DNA from: Liopterus haemorrhoidalis
Lineage: Eukaryota; Arthropoda; Insecta; Coleoptera; Dytiscidae
Direction of reading: 5' to 3'
Assembly: GCA_963971575.1 (NCBI GenBank)
Contig: OZ020622.1
Coordinates: 15,936,879 to 16,000,878 of the forward strand
DNA: 64,000 nt
The notes beneath the pieces were generated by a model that worked only from the letters and a program-made list of their open reading frames with translations, searched no databases and was not told the DNA's origin. A program made the translations under genes and the position numbers. This document shows positions 1 to 11,600 of the stretch, piece after piece. Position 1 is the first letter of the stretch; the number at the start of each line of letters is the position of its first letter.

Positions 1-1100
1 AGACCAAAAACCGGAAGAAAACGTGCAACCACTTCCAGGGATGATCGTTTTATAAAGAGAAGTGTTCTTCGTAAACGCTCAATATCGTGAAAAGAGCTGG
101 CTGTTGACCTGAGGGAGCATAGAAAAGTGTAAGTTTTTCTATAACAATTAGAAGACGTCTAGTGGAATCTAATTTGCATGGAAGAAGAGCTCGCCGAAAA
201 CAACTGTTGACCAAGCGACACAAAAAACTTCGCCTTGAGTGGGCCAAAAGACGTTATATTGGACATCTGATGAATGAGCGAAAATTATTTGATCTGATGA
301 GTCCAATATAGAAGTAAGCATTGTAATGGTTTAATGTACTTACGAATTTAACAGAAAAATAATTTTCTAAGCAATTATTGCACTAACAATATAAAATTAA
401 CGAAATTAAGGTTTGTTTTTTTTTTGTGGATCAGCTTTTTGGACAACCTGGAGCAATCTTTGTAAGACGTAGGCCGGGTGAAGCTTTTCATCCTGACAGC
501 ATCATCCCTACAGTCAAATTTGGTGGTGGTAACATCATGATCTGGGGGTGCATGTCCGCCAGTGGCTTAGGCGAAATCTTTTTGGGCGAGGGACGCATTA
601 TTCTGCTCGTTATATTACCATGCTTAATGAAGTTTTAGCGCCATCAATATTAAAATTATTTGATGAAGACAATCCAGAATATGTTTTTCAACAAATAATG
701 CCTCTTGTCACAAAGCTACAAATGAATAGTTTTCCAAAAACAATGTATCATTTTTGCATGGCCTCCCAGTCACCAGATTTATCGCAAATTTTAAATTTAT
801 GGTCGATTCTGATAAACAAAGTGTCTCTTTACAAATGCAAATCAAAAGAAGAATTGAAGAAAATTATTGTGGACGAATGGTTCAATATAAAATCCGATGT
901 ACGTAAAAAACTTGTGTACAGTATGCCTAAAACGGTACGTGCGGTAATTAAAACACGAGGAGGTACCTTAAAATATTAGTAATTTTGATTAAAGTTGTCA
1001 TTAAAAGCTGTATGTATAATTTTATTTACAATTTTTCCTGTAATAATCCTGAAATTCAATAAAACGTAGGGTGCTCCATACATTTGTCCAAGGCTGTATA
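1..1100 (+). mobile_element. Tc1-like transposon relic, left end outside window
   Basis: Broken remains of a Tc1-type transposase. Bases 1-130 read as the basic helix-turn-helix N-terminal region (TSRDDRFIKRSVLRKRS). Bases 426-640 carry the central part (GQPGAIFVRRRPGEAFHP, then GGGNIMIWGCMSASG), and 600-979 the C-terminal part ending near VIKTRGGTLKY. Stops and frameshifts separate the pieces. About 120 bp of AT-rich DNA at 300-425 interrupts the segment where the first catalytic Asp should lie, and the second catalytic motif is out of frame. A likely 3' terminal repeat (GGTGCTCCATACATTTGTCC) is at 1069-1090. Inactive by inspection. Tc1 superfamily confidence is high; the subfamily is not assigned. 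Confidence 0.8.
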
Positions 1101-1197
1101 AGTGATGACAAAAAAAAGGTCCTCACCTCTATTTTAACCAAAACGCGTAACAACCACATATGTTTGGAGCTCTTGGAGGGAGCTCATCATTTATATT

Positions 1198-1524
1198 TTG
1201 ACAAATACACGTAAAAACCACGTGTTTTTGGAGCTCTTGGGGGGGGAGGACAAACTGGTACATATTTATACATTTTTTAATTCCATTCTTTTCGTAACAC
1301 TGGTTGCAGAACTAAAAATGTGGATTCCCCATTTTGTATGCACAATAGAACTTTCTGTTTATGTGATCCAACAATGGAGCCCGAACCAGTTGCGTTCACA
1401 GCAAAAGTCGTCCGCGTAGGACTAGAGTTAGGGCGAAAATTGGGTAATCATTTTCTTCAAAATGATCTGAATGTTGAACGAGCTCTCCGATTCCAGAGAG
1501 ATGTTAATAAATGTTTAACCCAAT
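1198..1524 (+). pseudogene. 5' part of an open frame interrupted by a pogo-like element
   Basis: An open frame (1320-1526 with its extension) reads MDSPFCMHNRTFCLCDP and then a basic, charged segment ending DVNKCLTQ, where the inserted element at 1527 supplies a stop. Without the insertion and one copy of its TA target duplication, the frame continues through 2505-2709 (see that entry). I do not recognise the protein. It could be the C-terminal part of another transposase or of a host gene. Just upstream, 1137-1190 and 1198-1247 are imperfect direct repeats containing GGAGCTCTTGG. Confidence 0.45.
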
Positions 1525-1526
1525 AA

Positions 1527-2502
1527 GGTCAAGGAGGGTAATAAGGCCCGGGCGGAAATAAGGCCCACTTTTGAATTTGGCGCCTTAGCAGTGAAATTCA
1601 GAATTCACATGTTCACAGTATATTAGTATGTGCTATTGCTATATATTAACAGGTGACAGTACTTTGTTTTTTTTTAATGTATAGAGATATATACATGTAA
1701 ACAACAACAGCGCGGTGTTTGCTTCTCTACTGTAAGTGAATTAAACTGTAAGTATGTTTTATACTTATATGCCATTATTTAAATATCATGCATGTTTATT
1801 GCAATAACTTGCTATTACATAATAGTACATTCTATATTATTTTATTTTTGATAACCTACAAATTAGTCAATAAAACTATGGTGTAAACATTTAACCGCCA
1901 AGCTGATAATAAGGCCCACAATGTAAAATCGTTGTAGTAAAGATAAGACATCCTGAAAATGTTTCCTTTGTGAACAGGACATCAAATTCGACATGCGTTG
2001 CTGCATAAATTGCCGTCTTTGGGTCCACGAAGACTGTGTTGGACTGACGAAGGAGGACAAAGATGAATTTATTTGTCCAAATTGCATGAATTAAATAATT
2101 ATTTTTATTTGTCCATTATTTAATAATTTTTGTTGTCTTATTTTCAATTTATTTGCCCTAATTGCATGAATTAAATAATTGTTTTGCCATAATTTTTCAA
2201 AATAATTTAAAAACAAAACAATCAGACCAATATTCCGGTGTTTTATACGCTTTTTTATACCCTAATTTATTTTTGCTATATGGGCCTTAATTAACGACTT
2301 TTCTGTAAATAAGGCCCGATGAAGACATTTTTTTAGTTGCATAACTTAGTGATTCGTTTATCAAATACATATGTAATAAATTATTATATTATAAAAATAT
2401 GTTCAAATTATTATTTAAAAATAAATTTATAACAAAATTGTTATTGTATAAATTTAAAAAAAATAAAAAGTGTTAGGTGGGCCTTATTACCCTCCTTGAC
2501 CT
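1527..2502 (+). mobile_element. Pogo-like DNA transposon remnant with PHD-finger tail
   Basis: The ends are near-perfect inverted repeats: AGGTCAAGGAGGGTAATAAG at 1527 and its complement ending at about 2502, flanked by TA on both sides. TA target duplications are typical of Tc1/mariner/pogo. Inside, bases 1968-2093 read in one frame as the end of a zinc finger: CEQD, CCINC, LWVHEDCVGLTK, then FICPNCMN and a stop. This Cys/His spacing with WVHEDC matches PHD-type fingers found at the C-terminus of some pogo-like transposases. No DDE core is visible, so this is an internally deleted, non-autonomous copy. Confidence 0.7.
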
Positions 2503-2504
2503 TA

Positions 2505-2709
2505 TGAGAAGGTCTATAAAGATTTAACCAAAAATCAAACACATTTGTTAATTACGGATTTCATTACCAAGTCTCGCCGATATGAAATTGTTCCTAATTC
2601 ATCAACCATTGTACCAGTATCGCATCAAGTACCATCGAGTGATGAAAGTGACATTATACGAATCAGGAAGAAAATATTAATAATCTATGAAAGTGATGAC
2701 AGTAATTAA
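2505..2709 (+). pseudogene. 3' part of the frame split by the pogo-like element
   Basis: Reads EKVYKDLTKNQTHLLITDF onward to a serine/aspartate-rich end (PSSDESD, then ESDDSN and a stop at 2709). It is in frame with 1320-1524 once the element and one TA are discounted. Function unknown. Confidence 0.45.
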
Positions 2710-3735
2710 ATTTTTTGTTAATTTTTTTAAGGATCTTATATTGACATAATAGACTGAATTGTGCACATTTTAGTTTTTTTTTTTTTTTTTTTGAGTTACA
2801 CGGTTTTACGTATCAAAATTCGCAATTTCGATTTTCACGGGGTTTCTGAGGAACCTATTATACGTGTAAATCGGGGAATAGGTGTATTTAAAATTTTGCA
2901 AAAAGGAAAACCTGATCTAAAAAGCATGTTATGTTTAGCTGTTGTGATTATGTAACTTTTGCAAATATTTCCTAATACATCTCTGTTTAAATTATCTCTA
3001 AATCAATAGTTTGAATATATTCTAGCTAACCCTTAACTAGTCGTGTACATAATAAGAGAACTGGACACAAGTTGCAAAGTTGCTCTGTATAATAAAGATC
3101 AATGACATGATGTTAGTCTACCAGATGACGTCATCGCTTATACGTGATAACATTTCCAGAACCACTCCTGTTTTACCACTCAATCAATGTTGATTAATTC
3201 AGTTCTTTTTTAGTTAAGCATGTGGGACAACAAAATATTTAAATAATGCCGCGGAAAAATGTTCAGCCATTGGTATTTAAAATAGTGGTTCGTTACTTTT
3301 TTAACATAGACTTTTTTTTAATTTGCAAAGGGGTTAACAATATTGGCTCGACTAGGATTGATCTACTATTTCACCCTGGCCTCATGTAACCTAAAATTCT
3401 GGCATTTTCACAAAACTCTGAAAGCATTTAACATTCAGTGCGCCACATATGACCTGAAAGCTATTGGCAGGGCCGACAAGAGGGGGGGGGGAGGTCCCCG
3501 GGTAGCCGGGGAAAATTCCCGGGGTCGTAGGCAGAGCCCTAGAAACGGCCTGGCATCGGGGCAAGTGCCAGGGGCGCGTGGCCGTCACTCACTTGTATTT
3601 TGGAAGTGAGGACCTTTTTTTTTAGGTCATCAGTTGTATTTTCACCTGTATTATAATAAAAAAAATCCCGCTTCATTTGTATATGGCCCAGAGTCCGAAC
3701 TGAAAGAATTAGTTTTCACGCTCTTGATGGCTCTG
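2710..3735. other. Intergenic, no gene recognised
   Basis: Holds a poly-T run near 2775-2792, a palindromic CRE-like TGACGTCA at 3126-3133, and a GC-rich patch at 3475-3590. The patch ends with a CACTTGTATTTTGGAAGTGAG tail followed by a T run (3590-3625). The same tail recurs at 8062-8090, so both may be ends of one truncated retroelement family. Open frames here are short and unconvincing. Confidence 0.4.
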
Positions 3736-3741
3736 GGTATA

Positions 3742-4393
3742 CGAGGTCTGTTCAAAAAGTAACGCTAATTTTGTGTTTTTTTCAAAAAATATTTATTTAT
3801 TCATGAATATCTATTTTGTCCCCTTCAAAGTAATCCCCACCAGATATTATACACTTGTGCCAACATTTTTTCCAATCCTCGAAGCACTTGAAAAAATCAT
3901 TTTTTGTGATCTTGTTCAGCTCTTCCTTCGATGCCGTCTTTATCTCCTCACTCGTAGCGTAGCGTCGTCCTTTCATGGGCCTCTTCAGTTTCAGGAACAA
4001 GAAAAAATCACAGGGGGCCTGATTTGGGGAATACGGTGGCTGCGGCATTATTAGTGTGTTGTTTTTGGCCAAAAATTCACGCACAAGCAACGTTGTGTGG
4101 GCAGGGGCGACCCATCTCATGCCCAAATCATTGGTAAAAATCGAATGGCACGAGCCAATCGATATGTTTAGGTCCTCAGCAACTTCTCTAACGGTGATTC
4201 GACGATTGGCCAATACTATTTTCTTCACTTCATCAATGTTTTCGTCTGTTGTTGACGTGCTCGGGCGTCCGGCACGCCCGAGCACGTCTTCGTCGTTCAC
4301 ATCTTCCCGGCCCTCTGAGAACATTCTCTTCTGGGGGGCCCCAGAAGTCCTCTCGGCGGCCCTGGCTATTGGGGAAAGCTTGTACGGGCACAT
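3742..4393 (-). mobile_element. Internally deleted mariner
   Basis: The left end carries a mariner-type terminal repeat (ACGAGGTCTGTTCAAAAAG at 3742). The minus-strand frame 4393-3797 (198 codons) starts with a paired-like helix-turn-helix region (GRPSTSTTDENIDEVKKIVL, then LNISIGSCHSIF). It then jumps to the end of the catalytic domain (PQPPYSPNQAPCDFFLF) and the conserved tail (CFEDWKKCWHKCI). The segment holding the first two catalytic aspartates is missing but the frame stays open, so the deletion was in frame. The right-hand terminal repeat is not visible. Confidence 0.85.
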
Positions 4394-4618
4394 GATTCGT
4401 GAACCTTAATGGTGGTTAAGGGGAATCGGTAAGGGCTTTTGATTGCGAGCTGAGGGGATTAAGGGATGCAGGCTTAGGGTAGAAATATATTTTAAGGACC
4501 CCAGCCATGGTCTGATATTTTTAGCTATGGATCCTAGGACTCCAACAACCTGAAACACTAAATAAACATTAGAAAATAAAACCAATAATTCTGAATGAGT
4601 TCTGTTTTAAAATATTAT

Positions 4619-4745
4619 ATTATTATACGAGTTTTATAAGACGATATATTGTCACACGAGTTGTTTGGAATACGACGAGCGAAGCGAGGAGTGCTCCAAA
4701 GTAACAAGTGTGACAATACGTCCTATAAAACGAGCATAATATACT
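4619..4745. mobile_element. Hairpin MITE
   Basis: Inverted arms: ACGAGTTTTATAAGACGATA near 4627 and its near complement ending at about 4735, with matching inner arms (TTGTCACACGAGTTG against CAAGTGTGACAAT). Non-coding. Confidence 0.6.
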
Positions 4746-4954
4746 ATTTTTTATACTTTGCATCACTTATTTTATAGAAATTTTAAAATTTCATTTATAA
4801 TAAATATCGGAATACTATTTAGGGATTATTGTGAAATGCGGTCACCATAGCAACAATGTATAATAAAACAAATTCTGTGATATCATAACACAACAGAAAT
4901 TTGACAGATGCAAAACAACAAACTTTCTTTTTGAATTTTCTTAATAATAGTATA

Positions 4955-5140
4955 ATCTGTCTCAATTTGTAATACGAACCTAGATAAGGTTACTTTGGTG
5001 ACTGTTGTGGTGTAAACAGACTTTGGCGTATCCGTGTGAACCAATACTATGACAGTATTATAAATGTATTGTCAATATACAACATAAAAAATTAACTGTT
5101 ACTGTTAGTTCCGTATTACAAAATGAGACAGATAATATTA
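4955..5140 (+). mobile_element. MITE, GTCTCAATTTGTAATACG family
   Basis: Terminal inverted repeats ATCTGTCTCAATTTGTAATA at 4956 and the complement at about 5110-5135. A second, interrupted copy lies at 29866-30694 in the opposite orientation. Confidence 0.7.
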
Positions 5141-5254
5141 TAAAATAATTATCTGACATGAAAACACTTACAAATTGTATTAAATAAACATTTTAAAATA
5201 TTTGAAGTTATAAATTACTCGTCATAAACGAGTAGTACTGCCAATCTCTCAAAC

Positions 5255-5357
5255 ATGGACATTTTTTAATACCAACATGACATACAGCTTCAAAGGTGCA
5301 AACTATTGAAAACAAATTTCCCTCTTAGTTTGTTCTTACAAAAGTGAACAGCTTATA
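5255..5357 (+). mobile_element. Partial MITE, right end (AAGCTGTTCACTTTTGT family)
   Basis: Matches the right third of the full copy at 18530-18832, including the terminal ACAAAAGTGAACAGCTTATA. The left end is absent. Confidence 0.65.
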
Positions 5358-5369
5358 AACTATATTACT

Positions 5370-5642
5370 GCATTAGTGGGATCAGCATACATTCATTATT
5401 GCATGAACATTTGACCGACAAACAGATTTGTTCGCGTTGGATTTCACATAATTTGACAATCGCAGTGGAGAAAACCTCAATCGGAGTGGAAAAAGTGCTT
5501 CGAAAATTGGTTCAAACGCATGCAAAAGTGTATTGATCTTCATGGAGAATATTTTGAAAAACAATAAAGCCACTTTTGTTGATAAATAATTGTTTTTGAT
5601 CTCAAATTCCGAAATATAAAAGGTAACCCTCGTACGTAATAA
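5370..5642 (+). mobile_element. Mariner fragment, internally deleted
   Basis: Reads as LLHEHLTDKQICSRWISHNL, then, after a deletion and frameshift, the mariner tail CFENWFKRMQKCIDLHGEYF, and ends with the terminal repeat ATAAAAGGTAACCCTCGTAC at about 5619. The same terminal repeat starts the mariner at 7051, so the two belong to one family. Confidence 0.75.
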
Positions 5643-6435
5643 GCTCAAACTGTACTGCAATATTTAGTACAATAATTTGGCCACCAATTTATTTGAGCGT
5701 GTCAGGTCTCAATTAAAGTCACTGGATTATACAAAGTAGCGCAAGCCTTTGAAGAAGCCGACAGACCCCAGGGTTTGATTGGCAACATTGGTTCCCCTAT
5801 TAAGCAAACTAAAGCAGCAATTTTTACGTTCTTAAGTTTGCGTCTGCGCTGCCACATCTCTCTTTCTCGCTCTAATTTAATAACATCCTTTGTCAGCGGT
5901 TTGAATATTTAAGTTTCATTTAAATTTATATATTATATCCATTTTATTTAATAAAAATAAAAAAATTAATTGAAATTTTGTTATAGTGCATCTTTGATTA
6001 AAAAAATCGTGATTACAATGTTTAAAATAAAAATTTTGGTAGTACTAGTTTCTTATTTTTTTACTGTTGGAATCACTGAAAATCATTTGTGTTGGCGACA
6101 TTTTTAACCCCAGTATGACCGCCGTTGCGCTACTTTGTATAATCTAGTGACTTAAGTCTCAATAAGAGAACCGATGGTCACTATTTGCATGCTAGTAATT
6201 TAATGATTGAAACAAATTTAAAGTGTTTCAAGCATGTTATTTTCTCTTTATAACACAAAATACCCCTACTCTTCCAATTTTCTTTTTCCTACTAAAAAAA
6301 AAAATTGCCAATACAAACAACAACACATTGTTTTGAGTAATTATGTAGGGCATCGACACATTAAATATCTAAAACATAATAACTTCGGTGTATTTTGGCA
6401 AAGTCCTTGGCCCAGGTGAGTCAATGAACCTGTCA

Positions 6436-6466
6436 CGCACACACACACACATATATACATACACAC
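6436..6466. repeat. CA/TA microsatellite
   Basis: Short (CA)n run followed by alternating TA and CA. Confidence 0.8.
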
Positions 6467-6717
6467 CATCGCATACTTCATGGTCATGGTCGCGAATCTT
6501 GACAAGCACGGTCATTGCATCCAAACATCGGACATGCCGAATCACGGGAATCGGTAACAGACTCAAAGATCAAGGATGAGATTGCTGCTATTGCTATTCG
6601 TTTCCCTCTAATTACAGGTAACGACTTAAGTTGCATTGAATCGATTACGAGATTGCTAACGAGATTTTGGTAACGTCCGTTGGGATGCCCCATGCAGTGA
6701 TTTCGATTCATTTACAC

Positions 6718-6960
6718 CAGGGGTCTTAAACTCAAAATTTATAAGGGCCATATAAGACTTCTGTTAATACTAAGCGGACCTCCCACTTTAAAAATTTTAG
6801 TTAGGTAGTTGGTTAAATTTTTTGACGCACAGCAACGATGGCTGTTTGCGCCTAATACAGCGCATATAAATGACTAGAGTATATATTAAAAACAATAAAT
6901 AAATAAATAAATAAAATCGTATACATCTAATATATTGAGCGCAATGTATGTTTGTTTGTG
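6718..6960. repeat. Dispersed repeat, possible hAT end
   Basis: Starts CAGGGGTCTTAAACTC at 6718, like a hAT terminal repeat. It also contains a segment (TTAAATTTTTTGACGCACAG at about 6813) repeated at 32470. The family is uncertain. Confidence 0.35.
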
Positions 6961-7050
6961 CCTGGGAGTGTTACGCCTAGTGTCATGTCGTAAGACTTCA
7001 TGAAATTGATCTGCTCTGCCAAATGAGTGTTGAGCTGTTACACGTTACAC

Positions 7051-7885
7051 GTACGAGGGTTACCTTTTATGTTTTTACAAACGACCACTAGATGGCAATA
7101 TTAAAATGTGTCATTACTATATTCGTAAAATTTGACATTTGTTATTGTGAAATCAGTGCCAGCTTATAAATTAACTGAGTAGTTTGTTGACAGTGGGGCG
7201 TTTAGAAAAAACAAGTTTGTGAAAAAATGGATATTACTCGTGAAGGTTTTCGTTGGATGATTTTTCACGATTTTAGTAAAGGCCTAACTCAACAACAATG
7301 CACAGATTGGCTTCGTTCAACTTTTGGTAATGAAACACCATCAGAAAAGACTTTACAATTGGTTTGCAGAATTTCGTCGTGGTCATGCGTCCGTCAGTGA
7401 TGAATCTCATGAAGATCGACTAATATCGGTTGTGATTCAAAAAACAACGATGCTGTGCGCCAAATGATTGAAGAAAATCAGCATGTGACTTATCGTGAGA
7501 TAGAGGCATCCTTTGGCATATCGTAAACTGCAATACATTCCATTTTGCATGAACATTTAGCTGTGAAAAAATTTGACCGCAGCTCAAAAAAAGGCTCGTG
7601 TTGATTGATGTAAGGGAATGCTAAAAAATTCAACCTAGGCACTGCAAAATCTGTATACAACATCGTTGCAGGTGACGAAACTTGGATTTATTCATATGAA
7701 CCGGAAACTAAGCAACAATCCACTGTTTGGGTCTTGGGTCCAAGATGAACCGAAACCCACAAAAGTTGTTCGTTCACGAAGCACTTCCAAGAAAAAGGAT
7801 CGCTTGTTTCTTCGTGGACCAACTTCAGAGTGGAAAAAATGGCCATTTGGCCATTTGGCCAACAAGATGTCTTAGATGACTCTTT
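7051..7885 (+). mobile_element. Mariner 5' part, frameshifted
   Basis: Terminal repeat ACGAGGGTTACCTTTTATGT at 7051. Transposase start at 7228 (MDITREGFRWMIFHDFSKGL). A frameshift near 7355 is followed by WFAEFRRGHASVSDE. The first catalytic aspartate motif (AGDETWIYSYEPETKQQSTV) is at about 7671-7730. Several stops are present, and similarity ends near 7880 before the second catalytic motif. Same family as 5370-5642. Confidence 0.8.
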
Positions 7886-8090
7886 GAAATGTGAAATTAC
7901 ATCAATGATATGTCTGTGGGAGGCGGCTTTTGCAGCGATATCAGCCGCTTCTTTAAATAGTTTAAGCGGGCTTGAGCCCTCCCCCCCAGAGCTAAAAAAC
8001 ACGTGATTTTAATGTTTTTTAATATACTTGAATTCTAGACCTTTTGTTTTTAGGTCTTGTCTCACTTGTATTTTGGAAGTGAGACCTAGA

Positions 8091-8275
8091 AGCTTTTTTT
8101 TTTGGTTTAAGCGGAACTATATTTTCAATTCTAGTAACTTTTACAAATTAAGTGAGACTTTTAGCCATTTTGTTTAGCAAAAGCCTACTTCAAAATACCC
8201 TGAAAATAGAGCTCATGACAACTTACAAAAATGAACATTCCAGTTAGTTCCGCTTAAACATTTGGTATAGCCAAT
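8091..8275. mobile_element. Short TA MITE (GCGGAACTA family)
   Basis: Left arm GGTTTAAGCGGAACTATATT at about 8104; right arm TTAGTTCCGCTTAAACATTT at 8243. Related to the roughly 170-bp copies at 23037, 41036, 51359 and 59631. Confidence 0.6.
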
Positions 8276-8433
8276 ACATAAATATTAAAATGGTTCCCAT
8301 TTATAGGGACATTTTATAGGGACGATTCTTTGTGCTGCATAATATTCCTAATAGGATATAAAATGTAGTATTTTATTTCGCAACAACCTTAGATGGTCTG
8401 GGTTTTTAACTAACTTTGTTTTTCTTGTTTCAG

Positions 8434-8641
8434 ACGATGCATGAAGTTTTACGTGGTGGTGACAGCGACATGGTAGTCGAATGGTCTTTGTTAGATCGCG
8501 ACCCCATGTTGCCTACTGTGGTGCTACACGACCGCCTAATGACAGATGCTGCCTTGGGAACGCTACCCATCAAAACAGAACATTCCTACAGCCTTGCAAG
8601 TGATGGAGATTCATTACCAGAATCGCCAACACTTACACACA
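8434..8641 (+). CDS. CrebA: CrebA exon a
   Basis: Acceptor TTTCTTGTTTCAG before 8434 and donor GTAAGA at 8642; ends in phase 1. Encodes the acidic N-terminal activation block, with [10 protein letters not shown]. Confidence 0.85.
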
Positions 8642-11600
8642 GTAAGATCGGTCAGTTTAATGTTACTATTGAATTGTAAAAACTATTTCAAATCATAGTT
8701 ATGAAATATAAAATACACCCAGACTCCCATTTTATGCCAGGGAGGTGTTATTGAAAAAAGTAACGCATATTGAAAGGACGTAAAACGAAATGTAATAAAT
8801 CATTGAAATATAAAGCTAAGGTTATAATTTTTAATAGTGAAAGTATTTAAAAATATATAAATTTAATTGTATATTAATTGGCCTTTAAATTCAAAAGTAA
8901 AGACAGATTTTTTTCAATGCGATAAAACAACCCAGATTCCGCTTGAAAACATGCGCTTTTGTGAATAATTAGTAAAAAAAAGGGCGGGTACCTATGTCCA
9001 AGCCACGGTTACAGATGTTTTAGGCATAGAACACGTCGCTTGGGTATTAAGTGCGGAACAGAATGCAACGAGCTCTACGACGCGTTGACGGCGTTTGGAC
9101 GGCGCTATCTGTTAGTGCGAAGTTAAAATAGAACTGTAGTTCGCAAGTGCACAGAATGAGCAACGTCCTAACGGCGTTCCACGCTGTTGATATTGAATGT
9201 TCGTCAACTACTAACTTTTGACGCCGTTGAACGTTGACGTAGAACACCTAACCTCAGTATTTACTGAATGGTAAAGTGTTTGTATGTATAAATAACTTGC
9301 ATACAACATAAATAACATCACACACAAGTCTTCATCATCCATTATAATTTTAATAAAAAAAAAGCGCACGTATAAACTCAGATATAGGTTGTCACGTGTC
9401 ACTTTGACGGCGTTAAAATTTATTGCATTGTGTGCAGGCGAAAATTCAACGGCGTTCTCAACGGCGCAAATGACGGCGTGCTGACGGCGCCCCGCTAGCG
9501 CGCTGTGCATTCTGTTCCAGGCTTTAGAAATGAGTGAATGCTCAGAGGTTAGATTTAGATAGTTGTATTTTTATTTATTTCTGGCTATCTAATCAAGTTT
9601 TGTCACAGATATTATTAGAGATATCGATAGATCTCGCGTAGATGAAATGAATACTATCTCGCGGTACTACCAGGTCGCCGCCCCGAATCATACTAATTTA
9701 ACCGTGCCTGCCGAACGTCGATTTCATCACAAAATGGCGGACGCGCCCGCCACTCAATATTACGTCATCTGATCTTGAAAGCTATTTCGGTAGGCTCTTT
9801 GGACCTTTCGTCAATTCGGTTATTATATTGTTGTTAGCTTTTTATAGTTTGAAATTATTGAAGTCTGGTGTACATTTTTTGTGATTTTTGCGAAGGGATC
9901 CAGTACTGGAACGAAATGATTGACGTCAAGATAAATCACAATTTTTAGTGCATGATTTTAAGTAATTTATTTTTGTTTCTTTTTATTATTTTCTGCATAT
10001 TAGAGAGTGTTAAGCCGCATTCAGAGCTCTTAAATCAATAGCTTATGCACTGTAGCTTATGGATTGTTCACTGTTACCAGAAGTTTGTCATATGATAAGA
10101 CGTGAAACCGTTTAGACCTCCAAATTTAATACGCTGTTTGTTGTGGATTGTGCATAATTTTCTAAACTTATAGCTAGTGAGATGTTTTAATGAGACAGAC
10201 ATATAAACACATTGGCTATCGCATTCTATCAGCGACACCGTAGTTATCGAATGCCTTTACATAACCTAACATAATGTCATCATTAACAAATCTTGCTCAA
10301 AATTACAAAGACGGACAGTAAATATGAACAATTTAGGTAATTAGGTAGTTAAAATCTAAGACAACAGAATTATAAGAACGATAACACAAATAAAATATTT
10401 TACGAAGCTAAATGGTTTCAAAATTCACAGATGGAGGGCTATTCGTAACGTACTAATTTATAACAGATGTGAACGGTACATGGAACGTTAAAAGAATGCA
10501 TTAAAGCATAACTCAGAGCGACACAACGCACAGTATAACTTATTAATTTAAAGAGGTCTGAATGCGGCTTTATTCTTTTGATTTATTTTTTTCTGTAATT
10601 TAAGGTGTATTAAAAAACTAATGTGTATTTTTGGAGGGCTTTGCATTTCATGTTTCCTCCAGTCCCTGCGATTGCTAACGGTGGGATGCGAGACGTGTGA
10701 ACAGTCCCATTTAAATATTTGTCGGCTTTGGTTGCGTAGAGGTAGTGCTCCGGTTTCACAAGCCAAAGGTCCCGGGTTCGAATCTCGGTCAGGGCAGGGC
10801 CGGTTTTACCTTTAAGCGAATCTAGGTCATGAGGAAGGCCATGAAATTAGGACTTTTATGTATTTATGTGTAGCATGTAAAAATTCTATTTTTATATTTT
10901 TCTTATACCAGGTTACTATTATGCAACCAAAATTGTTAGTATTATGCAACCAATTTACCTGTGAAATATAGCAGGTTGCGTATATCTCTGCATATATTTG
11001 ACTGATATTTTTTATTTAGATATGGAAGATGATTTTCCAACGATCTGCGTTAACCCCGCTTCTGTCCGTTTGTCACCGGTAACGGTGGCTGTGAAAGACG
11101 AGCCTTTGAGTGAACCAGAAAGTCCAGCATCTTCTTGTCCGAATTCACCAATGCCGGACAGTTTCACCCACCATGAAATCGACGTGGACACGATGGACAC
11201 AGACTCGATGATAGAAAGTCTACAGCAAAATGTTATGAAGAATTCCTTTGATAAACATCTCGCACATACACTGTTCCATCCACAACAAAGGATCGCTATT
11301 TCAAAATTAAATATCAAACTGGAACCAAATACATCAGGTAAGTTACTCACATAGTTAAGCTACATTCACAGTTCCAAACTGGATAGACTATTGAGAATTG
11401 ACACGCTCGGATACGCAGTCTGGTGGTCAAGTATTGTACTACGCGACTGTAGTACTGTTTGAAATTATTACATTTGTTCTAGTGTTATTTTTTTGTTAGA
11501 ATGTCGATAGATACATTTTCATAAAATAAAAATGTACTTTGCTTAAATTAACCTGTTCGCTGTTAGCATATTGACAGCTGAATACTAGACACGACAGCCA

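Noticed and set aside
3343..3609. Plus-strand 88-codon frame in GC-rich DNA
   Set aside because: Overlaps a G-run and repeat-like tail, has no recognisable domain, and a similar frame exists on the other strand.
7688..8002. Minus-strand frame with EAADIAAKAA as an RNase H fragment
   Set aside because: The motif is too short, and about half of the frame overlaps plus-strand mariner sequence in the wrong orientation.
10725..10796. Functional tRNA-Val(CAC) gene
   Set aside because: Acceptor pairing depends on several wobbles, the anticodon stem has two mismatches and no T-run terminator follows; called tRNA-like only.
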